From assembly GCA_003508835.1 (NCBI GenBank), contig PUFA01000003.1, positions 25,735,001-25,799,000 of the forward strand: a DNA stretch of 64,000 nucleotides. The letters run 5' to 3'. A model generated the notes under the pieces. The model was not told the DNA's origin. It did no database searches and saw only the letters and a program-made list of their open reading frames with translations. The position numbers and the translations under genes were made by a program. Position 1 is the stretch's first letter; each line of letters starts with the position of its first letter. Source of the stretch: Eonycteris spelaea. Taxonomy: Eukaryota; Chordata; Mammalia; Chiroptera; Pteropodidae. Of the stretch, positions 46,990 through 59,099 are shown piece by piece.

Positions 46990-48275
46990 TAACTGGGAGA
47001 TTTCAAAATTTTTTATAAAGGAAAATTTCAAGCATATGCAAAATTGTAGAGACTAGTTCATTACACGTATTCACCACTCAGCCTCAAAAATTATCGACTT
47101 ACGTCCAATGTCAGCAATCACCCATTATTTAGTCTATCACGTCTGGCTTATTTTATGTAGCTTAATGTTTTTGAGATTTATTCATGCTGTAGCATGTATC
47201 AGTATTGTATTCCTTTTTATTGGTGAATAGTATTCCATCGTAGGGATATACCACTCCGTGTTTATCCATTCGCTAGTTTATACAGGCCTTTGGATTGTGT
47301 CCCGTTTGGGGCTACTATGAATAATGTCACTAGGTACAAGTCTTAGTGCGGACATATGTTTTCATTTCTCTTGGGTAGATTTCTTGGGCAGATTTGCTAG
47401 GTATGCTTATGTTTAACTTTTTTTTAACAAGCTTCAGACCTGTTTTCTAAAGTGGTTGTACCATTTCATATTCTCGGCAGCCATGTCCGAGGGTTCCAGT
47501 TTCTCTATATACTTGGGAATGTCTCTTTTTTATTATAGCCATCGTAGTGGGTGTGAGGTGTATCGCAATGTGGCTTTAACTTCCATGTCTCTACTAACTA
47601 ATTACACGGAACATCTTCTCACGTGCTTATTAGCCATTTGTATCCCTTTTTTGGTGAAATAACTATTTGAGTATTTTGCCCATTTTTTAACTGAGTTGTC
47701 TTCTTATTAAGCTGTAAGTGTTCTTTATGCATTCTGGATACAAGTCTTTTATCAGGCCTGTAATTTGTAAATATTTTCCCCCAGTCTGTGGCTTGCCTTT
47801 TAATTTTCTTTATGGCAACTCTTGAAACACAATTCTTAAAAAATTTAATAAACTTCAATATATCAGCGCATTTCTTTTATGGCTTTTAATGCTGTAAGAT
47901 CCTTTTGCCTAAGCCCAGGTCACAAAAATTTTTTTCCCCATTTTCTCTAGAAGTTTTTTACTTTTAGCTTTTATATTTGGTCTGTGATCTTTTGGTGTGT
48001 GGTGGAAGTAAGTGTCTAAATTTACTTTTTAAAACTATGGCTACATAATGCTCCCAGTGCCATTCGCTGAAAAGAAATCTCATTGAAATGTTTTGGCATC
48101 TTTATTAAAAATCAATTGACCATAAATGCCATAAATATAAGAGTTTATATTTGGACTCCATTCTGTTCCCTTGATTTATTTGTCTATCTTTACATAAATA
48201 CTACACAGTCTTCATTAATTATACCTTCATTATAGTAACTTTTGAAATTGGGTAATATAAATCCTCTAACATTGG
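46990..48275 (-). mobile_element. L1M 3' region, antisense, about 1.3 kb
   Basis: AAGGAAAATTTCAAGCATAT, GCAAAATTGTAGAGACTAGT, GTAGCATGTATCAGTATTGT, GTTTATCCATTCGCTAGTTT, CTTTTATCAGGCCTGTAATT, ATCAATTGACCATAAATGCC, and TTTTGAAATTGGGTAATATA appear in order. Stops in all frames. It ends near a C10 tract and poly(A) at about 48278-48295. Confidence 0.9.
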
Positions 48276-48394
48276 TCCCCCCCCCAAAAAAAAATTGTTT
48301 GTGATAAAGTGATCATTGAGACTACAGTATTCCTATTTCACGTTGCTTTTAAACTTTGGGATCAAACCACACCGTAATCAAGCTTCAGGATGGG

Positions 48395-48830
48395 TTAGTT
48401 TATGTAGTATGGAGATATTTATTCCTTCATCTACCAAACCTCTGCTGGGCGCCTTCTCTGGGGCAAGTGCTGCATCCACTGTGATTGAGATTCAGTCTCT
48501 GGCCTGGATTGGTTCCTGGTCTCAGACAGAGACATGTATGTTCGCAAAAACATACCTGTTTAAGTCCTAAAGGTCAAGCGTACAGAAATTACGAATACAT
48601 GATGCCATGGCACACAAAGCATAGAACAGCCCACCCGCTCTGCTGGATGAGGTCCCAGAGGGATTAGAGAGGCAGTGACAATTGAGAGAGGCCTTGACAA
48701 TTGGGTTGATGTTAGCAAGATGAGCTGAAGAAGCTCATTCAGGGCCGGGAAGGGCGCTGGGTAGAGGCAGCAGGGCTTGGAGGCGGATTAGAGAGGGGTC
48801 ATTTTGGAGAAGGAGCTAGGGACGGAACAT
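48395..48830 (-). repeat. L2 LINE fragment (antisense)
   Basis: GATATTTATTCCTTCATCTA, CTCTGCTGGGCGCCTTCTCT, GAGGTCCCAGAGGGATTAGA, and GAGAGAGGCCTTGACAATTG fit the antisense L2 3' region. Confidence 0.7.
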
Positions 48831-50735
48831 GAGGCTAGAGAAGCACAGCATGCTCTTTAGACTCAGCCTCAGGCGGCGTCTGGCGTGACCAAAAGAAGCA
48901 GGGGCTTAAGGGGATTACGGAGGAGGCAGGCCACTTACTTGTTCTGTGCAAAGTCTGTCCTTAACCCTGTTCAATCCTCTCAAAGAACATTCTTTTCTGG
49001 TAGAGAGGGGATAGGGAGGCAGCGAACAGCCCACACAAATCTACTGCTCTTATGGAAAAAATAAGTAGAAACACACTCTACTGATGTGAGTTATCAATAT
49101 TATCTTCACACGTAAATGACAAAACATTTCTACTATTGTTTTTAACCCTGTACACTGGAAACCTAAAAGGTTGGAGGATTAACTTGGGCTATTATCCTGC
49201 CTGACCATAGGCTAATCTTTGAGCCATCCTGGCAATACCTATTAATACCTCCTCAAGGTTTATGCTCTTCTCTTTCTCCTTTTCAGAGTCTGCTGGGTAC
49301 TTTTTTAAGACAAACCTTTGCCCCCCAGAGCCTTCCTTCCAACCACTGTTTTGGGCCAAAATGGTCACAATACATATGAGCTCTCTTTTCTGGTAAATTA
49401 TCACTGGCTCTTGTCTGTCTAATACTGAATTAATTATATGTATTCATAGATTCCTGCCAACAGAGTCTGCCTGATAAACGAGTCCAAGCACTGGAGGTCA
49501 TTGACCCCATTCCAGCATTCCAGGATTCTCAGAGCATATGCACAGCCTTAGCACTAAGCAAAGTGCCCACATCCAGGTAGCTCTGGGCACACAGTGTTGA
49601 GGGGGGACTTGAGCAAGTGTGTAGGGAGAGGCATCGGGTAATGCCAGAGATAGCTTTCTTCCAATTTTATCATATCTTCTACCTTTTGATTTCTTATGGA
49701 CTTTGAGTAGAGGTAAAGTTAAGAATTTTTGTGCTTAAAGAGCTTTTTTGAGGGTCAGGAGTTATGTATGATACATATGGTCGATTGGCTAACACATAGC
49801 CATTTCAATCTTTTTCCTCCTGGAGTGACTTTCTCCAGAGAAGCTGAGAAGTGAAATCACCACTTACCCAGCCACCCTCGCAGGTAGAGGCAGTTATATG
49901 ACCCAGGAGCTGTGTGACAGAATCTTTTGCAAAACTTTTTCCTTTATTGAGAGGCATTTGAAAAAAAAAAAAGTTCCCTTAGTGTTAGTTCTTGCCCCTC
50001 CCCCACTGCTTTCGATGTTGGAATTCCGTTGCAACCTCGGAGGCTGTAGCAGTCATTTTGTAATGGTGAGGCCTTACGCACAAAGATGAAAAGCCAACAC
50101 GTGGACGATGGTGGAAAACGAAAGAGAGAAAGAGCCTACCTGTTCGATGTCATCACTGAGCGGCTTAGCCCAGCTCAGGTCTGCGTTCCTCCGGGTTCCT
50201 TGTTAGGGGAGACAACAAGACGCCTCCATTGTTTAATTCATGGTTAACGATATTCTGCTGCCTGCAGCCAGATACATCCTAGATGGTACAGACCCTACTT
50301 CTCTCTCTGCCTGAACCTCCTTGCCTGACTTACCGCAAAACGTGCAGAACTCTTCTCGTCCCTACCTGGAAAATCAATTCCACCATAATAGCCAAACTTC
50401 CAGGAAAACACCCTAGCACCAGTTGATTGGATGGATAAAGAGTCAACGATAGCAGTGGAAAAGAGGGTAGATGACTCAGGGACCCCCTGTGACAGTATCC
50501 TGTCACCTGATTACTTCATGAGAAAAATGGAAGGACCAGTGTTTTGGTTTACACCCTGGTTAATGAGCGGGTTTCATAGTGACTGGCCGGAAACATGAAT
50601 CTTGGACAGAGCCGAAGACCGATGTTTACAGAAGGAAGGGAAGAGGAAAGAAAGTAGAGAGAAAGGATAGATGGAAGAAGGGAGGATGATAAGTTCAATA
50701 CAAAATTGAAAATGTGGGGGTGAAGGGTGGCAGAA
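48831..50735. other. Single-copy non-coding DNA
   Basis: No gene or confident repeat. A poly(A) run lies near 49961. Purine-rich sequence at about 50630-50690 (GGAAGGGAAGAGGAAAGAAA) is simple-sequence-like. Confidence 0.4.
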
Positions 50736-50736
50736 T

Positions 50737-51200
50737 ATGCTACCCCAAAAATATGCCGGTTTGGATTACTTTGAGCTAAAGACTCTTGGAAAACGGCAGG
50801 TACCAAAAGGGCACTCCGACTTCCCCCCTTTCTTCCTCAAAGCGGGAGATAAAACTTCTGGGTAAAAGATGCCCTCTCTGTACCAGAGGAAAGAGACATT
50901 CTTATCATCAGAGATGAGGAGTTAAGGCTGAAAGAAATCTGTAGGAACAGACCTTGTTAAAATAACTCTTGTCTTCCTTTATTTAGTTTCCCTGTCTATT
51001 TTAGTTACTTTTCTGTAATTGCTACTCTTTGTTCAACCTAGTACATAAACGCTCAGGCTTATTTACTTTTGGGGTCTTCATTCCTATGCGGGCTCCCATG
51101 TATATGTAAGAATATTTGCTTTTCTCCTGTTACTCTGTCTTATGGCAATGTCATCCTCAGGCCCGATTGGAGGCCTTAAATGGGGAGAGGTAACGTTTCA
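50737..51200 (+). mobile_element. LTR of ERV1-like type, family A, copy 4 (sense, diverged)
   Basis: It opens AATATGCTACCCCAAAAATA and shares CCTCTCTGTACCAGAGGAAA, GGGGTCTTCATTCCTATG, and ATTTGCTTTTCTCCTGTTAC with the other copies. It is the most diverged of the four and could be a related subfamily. Confidence 0.65.
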
Positions 51201-51288
51201 CAGGGGCATAGAAGATGTTCGATTTCATAGAAAATGCTATGGTCAGCCTACAATCTACAGTGACATGGCTAGTTTCCTTGGAGCAGCC

Positions 51289-51487
51289 TGTATTAGTTTG
51301 CTCAGGCAGCCATAACAACACACCATGGACTGGGGGTTAAACAACAGAACTTTATTATCTCACAGTTCTGAAGGCCGGAAGTTCAAGAGCAAGATGTCAG
51401 CAGCTTTGGTTTGTTCTGGGGCCTCTCTCCCTGGCTTGCAGATGGCAACTTCTCTTTGTCTCCTCATATGATCTCTTGTCTGTGTCC
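51289..51487 (-). mobile_element. MLT1 (MaLR) LTR, antisense, partial
   Basis: TGTATTAGTTTGCTCAGGCA, GCCATAACAACACACCATGG, TTTATTATCTCACAGTTCTG, and CATATGATCTCTTGTCTGTG match antisense MLT1. The LTR stops at a T-run where L1 begins. Confidence 0.85.
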
Positions 51488-52225
51488 TTGATCTTTTTTT
51501 TTTTTCTATTAGGTTGTTTATCTTTTTCTTATTGATTTGTAAGAGTACTTTATGCAATCTGGATATTAATCCTCCATTATTATATGCACTTCAAACATTA
51601 TGCCTCATTTTAAGTTTTGTCTCTTAACTTAATGAAACCCTTTCTTGCACAGAAGTTCTATCTTTTCATGTAGTTGAATTTTATCAAAGTTTTCTTTTAG
51701 GCTTGTATTTTTAAAGACATATTGAAGAAAGCCTCTGCTGTGATATCATAAAAATAGCCTCCTCATTATCAAACAATTTTTGCTTTTTTTCATTTAGAAC
51801 TTAGTATCTCTGGGATTGATTTTTGTGTATGGTGCGGGGTAGGGACCTAATTTTATTTCCTTCCATAAGAGTAACCAATAATCTCAGCACCATTTATTAA
51901 TTCAAGAAGTATTTTCCCATTGCTTTTATGCACTACCTGTCATTTTTCAAGTGTCCGGAGTGAGTTTGTTTCCATGCTCTTGATTGTTTCATTGGTCTAT
52001 TTGCCTGTGCCTTCCATCACTCCATTTATCGCTGTGGTTTTTAAATGTCTCGATTATCTGATAGGGCAGATCTCTCCGCTTTGTTCTTCTAAATTTACCT
52101 TGTCATTTTATCGACACTTTGTTTTTTAATTCAAATAAATTTTAAAGTTGGTTGGTCAAGTTCCAGAGAGGAGAATGATCTCTGTTGGGCTTTTAAAACT
52201 AATTTGGGAGAATTTATTGATTAAT
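51488..52225 (-). mobile_element. L1M fragment, antisense
   Basis: It begins with 13 T bases, then TCTATTAGGTTGTTTATCTT, TTAATCCTCCATTATTATAT, TTGATTTTTGTGTATGGTGC, and GGTTGGTCAAGTTCCAGAGA: the antisense ORF2 end. It abuts the truncated MLT1. Confidence 0.85.
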
Positions 52226-53015
52226 CGATTGCCCTGCCTAGTTAGTTGCCATCCTAATGTAAATACATAGCTCCCCGTATTATGGAATCTGACTCAGGTC
52301 CCTTTCCTAGTTCCCAGTTCCCCCCAGGTGAATGGTTTTGGCTCCCATACCTGAGGCCTGATCACTCTTCTGAGGTTAAGAGTTTTGCTTTGTTACTGGG
52401 CTAAACATATCTAGAGTCCATGATGATAGATTTCTTCCCTTTTTTATATCACGGAAGACCTCTGACATAAGTTGTGTGGCCACAATGACCATGCAACTCA
52501 GAGCTCCAAGTTAACACACACACTTTCTCTTCTCACTATGCCTGAGCCAACTCTGGTGAGGTCAGAATTATTGACACTATAATACCTAGGATCACATGAA
52601 CTTTAAATCCCAAGAGGTAAGAGCAGCCTTTCATCATAGCATTCAACTTTATTTACAAGTCTCAATGCTCAAAAAAATCAAAGTGTTCTGGTTAATCAAT
52701 TTAGTAATGAATTGGGGTTTCACCCAGCATGGATGGATATAGAATGAATTCATGATAACCCAAAGCTGTAGATTAATAAATAATCCACACAACAGTTAAT
52801 AAACATCATTTCTGCTATCGAAAAATCTAGATGCTCAATGCACAATATATCTAGATCATAGAATTGAGCAAAGTAGATAAGCAAGTGTTTATAAAAGCCA
52901 GTAGCCATAAAAAAACCAGTAGAAGCATCAGACCATGACTACTACTTCTCCTCAAAAAAAAAGAGCTTCTGTTAGGAGTATCTCTTTAAAGTCCTTAAGA
53001 TGCCAGTCTTCTCCT
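52226..53015. other. Single-copy non-coding DNA
   Basis: No feature recognised. Confidence 0.35.
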
Positions 53016-53019
53016 CCTT

Positions 53020-53265
53020 CTCATCCCTACATAATTTTGTTAAGCTGTTCTAGTTTGAAATGCCTTCCTGTCTCCTCTCACATTCAAATCCGACAAATCC
53101 CTTCTCAATGTCAAGTTCATGTTTCTCCTCTTCTATAAAATCTTCCAAGCCAATATTATTCTCTTTCCATTCACAGCGTTTATAATTTGGCCCATATATT
53201 TTAGCATTTCATGAATTCTTTAAGATCTTCATCACACAGGAATTTAATTTCCACACAGCAAAGTA
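53020..53265 (+). repeat. L2 LINE 3' end (sense), degraded
   Basis: GAAATGCCTTCCTGTCTCCT, TAAAATCTTCCAAGCCAATA, and TTTAGCATTTCATGAATTCT resemble the L2 3' end. Confidence 0.5.
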
Positions 53266-53267
53266 AC

Positions 53268-53460
53268 TTAGATCCATTCATTTATTCACTCAGCAGGTTG
53301 AGCATCAATATCTTGAGTTAGAGTAAGAGTTGCAAAGGCATCGACCTGGAGGAGCTCATGGTCTGCTGGGGTAAACAGATACAAAACAGGAGAATGCATT
53401 ACGATAAATACGAAGAGGTGAGGCTGAATGGTGCGGGGCTGTCTGCATCTTACCTGTGCT
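53268..53460 (-). repeat. L2 LINE 3' end (antisense)
   Basis: CCATTCATTTATTCACTCAG, GAGCTCATGGTCTGCTGGGG, and AACAGATACAAAACAGGAGA match the antisense L2 tail. It meets the sense L2 tail-to-tail. Confidence 0.7.
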
Positions 53461-53685
53461 CTAAGAATGGCTCTCTTGGATCACAGTGGGAAGAGCATAC
53501 AAGGTATGAGACACACAGGAAAGTCTGCCAGACTGGTCACCAGGATGCAGAAGCTAGAAAGCAAGATGGGTGCCCAATACCAAGAAGCTGGGAGGCAGCA
53601 TCCAGGGTCACAGAACATCAGGGAAACATACCAGGAAAGGCAGGTCTGGGTAGGTGAGGGACGGATCTGGGAAATTACCTATACC

Positions 53686-54020
53686 TGTTCTGGTTACTAT
53701 GGCTGCATAACAAATGATCCCCAACTTTAGTAGCTTTAAACAACAATTTTAATTTCATTCCTGCATCTACAATTTGGACATGGCTTATGAGGACAGCTTG
53801 TCTCTGTTCTACTCGGCATCACCTTCTGGGGCGGGTGGCGGAGGGGGGTGGTGTCAAAGTCTGGGAACTGGAACCGTATCTGGTGGCGCATTTACATAAC
53901 TGGTGGTTGATGCTGGGGAGACTCCAATGGTTGGGGCTGAAACACCTGGGGCTCTTGGAGCCGTGTGTCTCTGTGGCCTTTGCATGTGGCCTCTCCAGCA
54001 TGGTGACTTCAGCACACTCA
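53686..54020 (-). mobile_element. Old LTR-like repeat (MaLR-related, tentative), antisense, copy 1
   Basis: GGTTACTATGGCTGCATAAC, AAATGATCCCCAACTTTAGT, and AGCTTTAAACAACAATTTTA resemble the antisense end of an old LTR (consensus near TGCATAACAAATTACCCC). It is followed at once by a second copy of the same type. Confidence 0.6.
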
Positions 54021-54021
54021 G

Positions 54022-54515
54022 GTGTATTTCGTTTCCTATTGCTCCGCAGGACATTACTTCAAGCTTAGTGACTTAAGCCGCATACATTTATTTATCTCAT
54101 GGTTCCTGTGGGTCAAAAGTCTGGGCATGGTCTCCCTGGGCCCTCTGCTCAGGATCTCACGAGGCCACAGTTACCGCATTGGCTGGGCTGCACTCTCATC
54201 AGGAGACTCAGTTGGGGGAAAATAAGCTTGTATTCTCATTTGGCTGAATTCATTTCCTTCTGCTAGGAAACAGAAAGGCCTGGCCTGTCTGGCTGGTCGT
54301 CAGCTGGAGGCCAGTGTCAGCTCCTGCCCAGATTCATGGGAAAGAGCAGAGACCCTTTACCCTAGTGGAAGGAGTATTTGTCACATTATGACAAATGGGG
54401 ACATGTAACTATGGGTGTGGCCATATTTAGAAGACAGTCTGCCGCTGTTTGCCCTCTGGTCACAAAATTCACAGGCCTCCCACATGCAAAATACACTTAT
54501 TTCCTTTCCCCCAGT
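54022..54515 (-). mobile_element. Old LTR-like repeat (MaLR-related, tentative), antisense, copy 2
   Basis: TTCCTATTGCTCCGCAGGAC, AGCTTAGTGACTTAAGCCGC, TTTATCTCATGGTTCCTGTG, and GGGTCAAAAGTCTGGGCATG follow the same family order as copy 1 but with a fuller length. Confidence 0.6.
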
Positions 54516-54754
54516 CTCGGATTTGCTTACCGAGATATGGCATTGGAAAGAGCTGCCAGGTAGGTGTTAAGAGCCAAGAGGAAAAAAATTCTGAACGTAA
54601 TCTGTGGGGGTAGAAAACCTTTCAAACAGAGGATTTTTTTTTTTTTTACCTGAGTAAAATTCTGAAATGGGATTCGGTGAGTGCTCTATAGACGCTCATT
54701 AAACGAACCATATTCCCTTTAGCACTAGTTTGTAGGGTCTGGCACTGCTTTCTG

Positions 54755-54905
54755 CCTTCAGTGTGTCTGTTTCATCTCCCTGACAAGACTATAAACTTTT
54801 AGGGAACAGAGACATTGCATTTCGTGTCTTCTATATTCCTTGAGTAGTGTTAGCCTCAGGGGAGGGACTCAGTTCATTCCTACTAAATACATGAATTCGT
54901 CATCT
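54755..54905 (+). repeat. L2 LINE 3' end (sense)
   Basis: GACAAGACTATAAACTTTTA, GGGAACAGAGACATTGCATT, and CCTACTAAATACATGAATTC resemble the L2 3' terminal region. Confidence 0.65.
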
Positions 54906-54909
54906 CTCC

Positions 54910-56490
54910 CAGGGCACCTGCGCATAAATTACTGCCAATTCTTGGAAAAGTCTAATCTGAAAAGGTGTCTATTTATCAACCTAGTGATCACAGCCACTCG
55001 TTAGTCAAGAGACTCAGAGTGATTTTGAGAAGGTGGCTGAACGTTTAATACATTTCTTCCTTTTAGGAATCTGTCTCCATAAGGAGTGGGAGGAAAACAG
55101 CAGGAAAGAGAAGCTGAGGCAGTGGGCGGCACCCACAGGTGTGTGGGTAGCTCTGTGGCTGTTTCCGCCTTGCAGAGCCACCGAGGGCCTTCCTCCTTGC
55201 TCTCCACCCCCAGTGGAAGTAATTTCCAGTTTGATGAGTTGAACTGGTGAGTTGGCTTAAAGAGCAGTTCCGTTTCCTCCTTTAAAGGGATATTTGGACT
55301 CAGCTTTTTCATTTTTTTAATTTTAAAGTTGAAGCTAACTCTGAGCAAAGCATTCATGAAAAGATTTTTTTCCCGGTGCATTCTATCTTTCCTTTCGTGC
55401 TATTCCCCGCCCCCCACCCCCGTCACACCAGATTTACCTTGCACCAGAACCATTACAAAATAACCTCCTGTATTAATGATAGGTTCTCCTTCTTCCTCTT
55501 AAATAAATACAATTGGCAGTCAGGAAAGGGATCGAAATCTATTCGCATGAATGTGTGAATGACTGACAACTGCTCGAAGCTAGATTCTCAGACTTGACCA
55601 TGTTTAAGAACCACCTAGGCAGCTTGGTACAGACAGAGGTCCCAGCCTGAGCCAGGCCCCTAAATGAGATGTTGTGAAGGGCCCCACCAACAGCTTTCCA
55701 CGCCCCTGTAGCAAGTTTACTTTTCCTTTTCCTACATCCTAAGTTTGCCTTTGAGAAGAAAAGCAGAGGAGGGGACTAACCGATCAGGATCTTTCTTGCT
55801 CTAACATCTACGCTCTGTTAATTATATCTGCCCACAAGTTCCAAACGTTCAAGGCCTCCCTGCAAGGTTGGATTTTTGTCTTGAAACCAAGCTGGGAGGC
55901 CATATACGTGTTTTAACCTCATGGGTTCTGTACCCTGTGGAAACACTTCTGATGAAACCCGATGCCCAATTCAAATTAAAATTAGCATTGGGGAGTGAAA
56001 TAAAAATCAGAGCCCATCTCAAGTTTTCTAACTTTTCTTCCCTCTTGGGGTCCTTAGCATTACTGCAGCATTGCTAAGAGCACCCTTTTCTGACTCGTCT
56101 TGCATCCAGAGGAATCTGGGCATTTTAAGAGTTCAGGGACTGAAAACTCCTTTTACTGCCCCGCTAGCCAACAGCTTCGGTGTCATTCTGTATAGACCTG
56201 CCTTATAGCTACTGGTGAAACTTGCTGGCAGCACTGACTTCGGTGTGTTATTTCCTATTTTCCTGCGGTAACATTCATTCATTCCTGTGGTAACATTCAA
56301 ATGCATTTATGTGCATTGTAGCAACAATTTAAAAGGCAGTGGAAGGTAGGGGATAAAATGTGTCCATGTTCTTCAGGCGTTTGTACGTGCTTCATCCATA
56401 AGGATAGAGAGTGTGCTTGGGGACCCACTCCCTTCATCGTGGGTAAGGATGGAGGACTAATAAGAAAGGAAAACTAGGTTCAAGGGTTTT
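54910..56490. other. Mostly single-copy non-coding DNA
   Basis: No gene is supported. About 55585-55690 (TTTAAGAACCACCTAGGCAG) may be a MER5-like fragment. At 56271-56298 a short tandem duplication gives CCTGCGGTAACATTC and CCTGTGGTAACATTC. Confidence 0.35.
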
Positions 56491-56494
56491 ATAA

Positions 56495-56660
56495 TTGTTT
56501 CTATTTATTAAATGCATCATTAGCACTGAGATAGACTTAGAACGTCGATCCCATCCTTCCGCAGGTAATGAAACAAGACTCGGAGAGATGAAGTAACCTG
56601 CCCAGTGTCACACAGCTTGTCTGTTGTCTCCTAATCCACAACTCTTTCTGCTACAGCAAC
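56495..56660 (-). repeat. MIR SINE (antisense)
   Basis: TAATGAAACAAGACTCGGAG, AGATGAAGTAACCTGCCCAG, TGTCACACAGCTTGTCTGTT, and CACAACTCTTTCTGCTAC fit the antisense MIR core and 5' region. Confidence 0.85.
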
Positions 56661-56664
56661 AAGC

Positions 56665-57360
56665 AAGAGGAGAGAAGCCAACACTTGGCTTATGTTTACC
56701 AGTCCATTTCATTGAAGTCCTCCTCATTATACAAATGAAAACTTCGCTTTCTATTTTTTTTTGGTGAGGACTTCCATCATAGTTTTTGGTAGGCAATCTA
56801 GAAAAAAAAAAAAAGTGACTCATCACCAATCATGAAACTTTAGAAGTTAAGAGACATTCCAGATCATCTCTTTCAACCACTCCCTTTACAGACCGTCAAC
56901 TTGCGGCCAAGAGTTTTGAAGTCCAGGGGGAGAGGCAAAGGGTCCCTGGCGTTTAGGAATCCCAAGCCCAAGCTCATGACCACTTCTAATCTGCTACATC
57001 TCTGAAAAATGTATCTGTGTTAACCCAGAACCTCTTTTAAAGACTTTATGCCAGGATAGTTCTGTGCCTTTAGCTGCCACATTTTGGTCCTTAGCCCTGG
57101 CCCATGGTGACATGTCTCAACAGTGGGCAGAAATGTCATTAAAAGGGAAATGGCCTAAAGATACTTTAAAAATCTCCCTAAGAGGATGTCTACATAAATG
57201 AATCTCTTAAAGGTTATCTCAGAAGACAAGGGCCTGCAGCAGATTTAATACTAGGTATAATATCACAACCAGATCAAAATTCATACGCAGTGTGATAGAA
57301 AAAGGCATCTCCGATGATGATGACAAATGAGCCAGCTGGGGAGGACAAGGTAGAGCTCAT
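56665..57360. other. Single-copy non-coding DNA
   Basis: No feature recognised. Confidence 0.35.
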
Positions 57361-57369
57361 AATCATCTC

Positions 57370-57755
57370 AATATGGTTGTGCCCAACAGCTTGGCACAAG
57401 GGTCCCCAATCCCAGGCCATGTATTAATACCAGTCCATGGCCTATTAGAACCTGGCTGCCCTGTAGAAAGTGAGCAGCAGGCGAGCCAGCAAAGCTTCAT
57501 CTATATTCGCAGCCGCTCCCCAGCGCCAGCATCACCGCTTCAGCCTCACCTCGGATCAGCAGGCATTGGATTCTTACAGGAGCCCTGGTCCCTGGTGCCA
57601 AAAGGGTTGGGGACTGCTGGTTCTGGCACCACCAGGAGCTTGTTAGAAATACAAATCTCAGGTCCAGCCCTGACATGCTGAATCAAATCATCGGTTTCAC
57701 AAGATTCCCAGGGGACTTGGACGCAGGTGTAGATTGAGTAGTGTTGGTCTACAGT
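57370..57755 (+). mobile_element. MER5A-like hAT element, split by a second hAT element
   Basis: The right part reads GGAGCTTGTTAGAAATACAA, ATCTCAGGTCCAGCCCTGAC, CACAAGATTCCCAGGGGACT, the MER5A centre and 3' half. A short left part (ATATGGTTGTGCCCAACAGC) precedes the inserted element at 57397-57619. Confidence 0.65.
57397..57619 (+). mobile_element. MER30/Charlie12-like hAT element, nested
   Basis: The ends are inverted repeats: CAAGGGTCCCCAATCCCAGG at the left and GGTTGGGGACTGCTG at the right. The interior holds CCAGTCCATGGCCTATTAGA, ACCTGGCTGCCCTGTAGAAA, and GGTCCCTGGTGCCAAAAGGG. It is 223 bases, close to the 230 I remember for MER30. Confidence 0.75.
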
Positions 57756-57759
57756 ATTC

Positions 57760-59065
57760 CTCCATTCATGAACAGGGAGCAGTGGGTAGCAGTAAGGATT
57801 ATACAGTGGCATTGCTAGGAGGCCCGGCAGCTCAGAGTCCTACTGTTCCCCGTGTGTCCCTTGCAAATTTAACCTAACCTTTTTGAGGACCAGCTTCCTT
57901 TAGTATAAACCGAGGCTTTGCTTGAACAGGCTGTCGTGATGAGCTTCTGGCCGAAAGCTTTTTTCAGTCTAAACTGTGTAGGAATTGTTTGTGTGATGAG
58001 AGTTGAGTGACATGCATATCACACTTTTGGTGTGCTCAATGAATGCTGTTAATAAAAACGTGAATCGCAAATTTTACTCCCTTTTACTTCCCATTCCAGG
58101 GAAGGAACTGCATGCATTGCATAATTCGTGGAATTAGGCAGCTGGAGTCTCATTTTCCTTCTGAAAAACTCTGAGAGTCAGGCGGGTATGAGCCTCACGA
58201 GGAATCCTGACTCAGGTTTCCAAAGCAAAAGTATTACTGTTAAGAGTTGACATGTGACTTTGTTTCCTCATTACACGGCTTCAGTTCCTCCCTGTATGAA
58301 GCTTCTTTAATCTGTAGACTTTCAGCTCCACCTCGAAAGTTTTGATATGTTATTGATCCCAAAGAAATACTAACTAAGGTGGTGGCAAAGTCAACATACC
58401 CTTTGAAAGGCAATTAATCTGGGTGTTGAATGAAAGCAGATGTCAGCAATGTGCATGTTGTTGTTACAGTTCTAGGATACAATAGGGCTTAGAAGAATTC
58501 TTTTCTCCAGGTAGTAACTACATCCTGCCAGAGATTTTAGGGGAGGAATGGAATCCGTGTTTGGTGAGAACCAAGGAATATTTGCCTTTATCAATCAATA
58601 ACTATTCTCAGAGCTGCTATTGACCTCTGATCAGCAAACCTGACAGCAGGGAGAGGTTGTGGTAACTGTGCTGCTGGTAAAATGCAAACCTGTTGGTTAA
58701 ACATTTGCTGAAAGCCCTGCTAGTGACCTCTGACTAAAGTGAACCCAAACCAGCCATGTGTTCCTGCAGTGCGCTCTGGGACATCAGGAGGAAAATAACT
58801 GGCTGACCCAACACATCCTAGCTCCTGGAGCAAGAGATTTCTCTGGGCCAAAAGTGCTGGCAGAGGCCATTCTTTCTTCAGTTTCTCTCCTCTATCACTG
58901 GGCCCAAGGTAGTGAAATGTCTCTTAGAAGATTTTTAAATAATGAAAGTGACTCTTGTTAACCCTCTAAAGAGCCTCAAAAACTTTTTTTCTTCTTAAAC
59001 CTGCTCTCACCTCTACACAAAGAAAGGGTGCAAGAATTATTTTTCTTATTCTTTCATTTCCCTCA
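57760..59065. other. Single-copy non-coding DNA
   Basis: No gene or repeat recognised. Confidence 0.35.
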
Positions 59066-59066
59066 A

Positions 59067-59099
59067 TGGTGTTTTGGACACACTGGGTACTTAATAAAT
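59067..59099. repeat. 33-bp direct repeat, copy 1
   Basis: It begins TGGTGTTTTGGACACACTGG and ends TACTTAATAAAT. It is identical over all 33 bases to 59306-59338. Confidence 0.97.
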
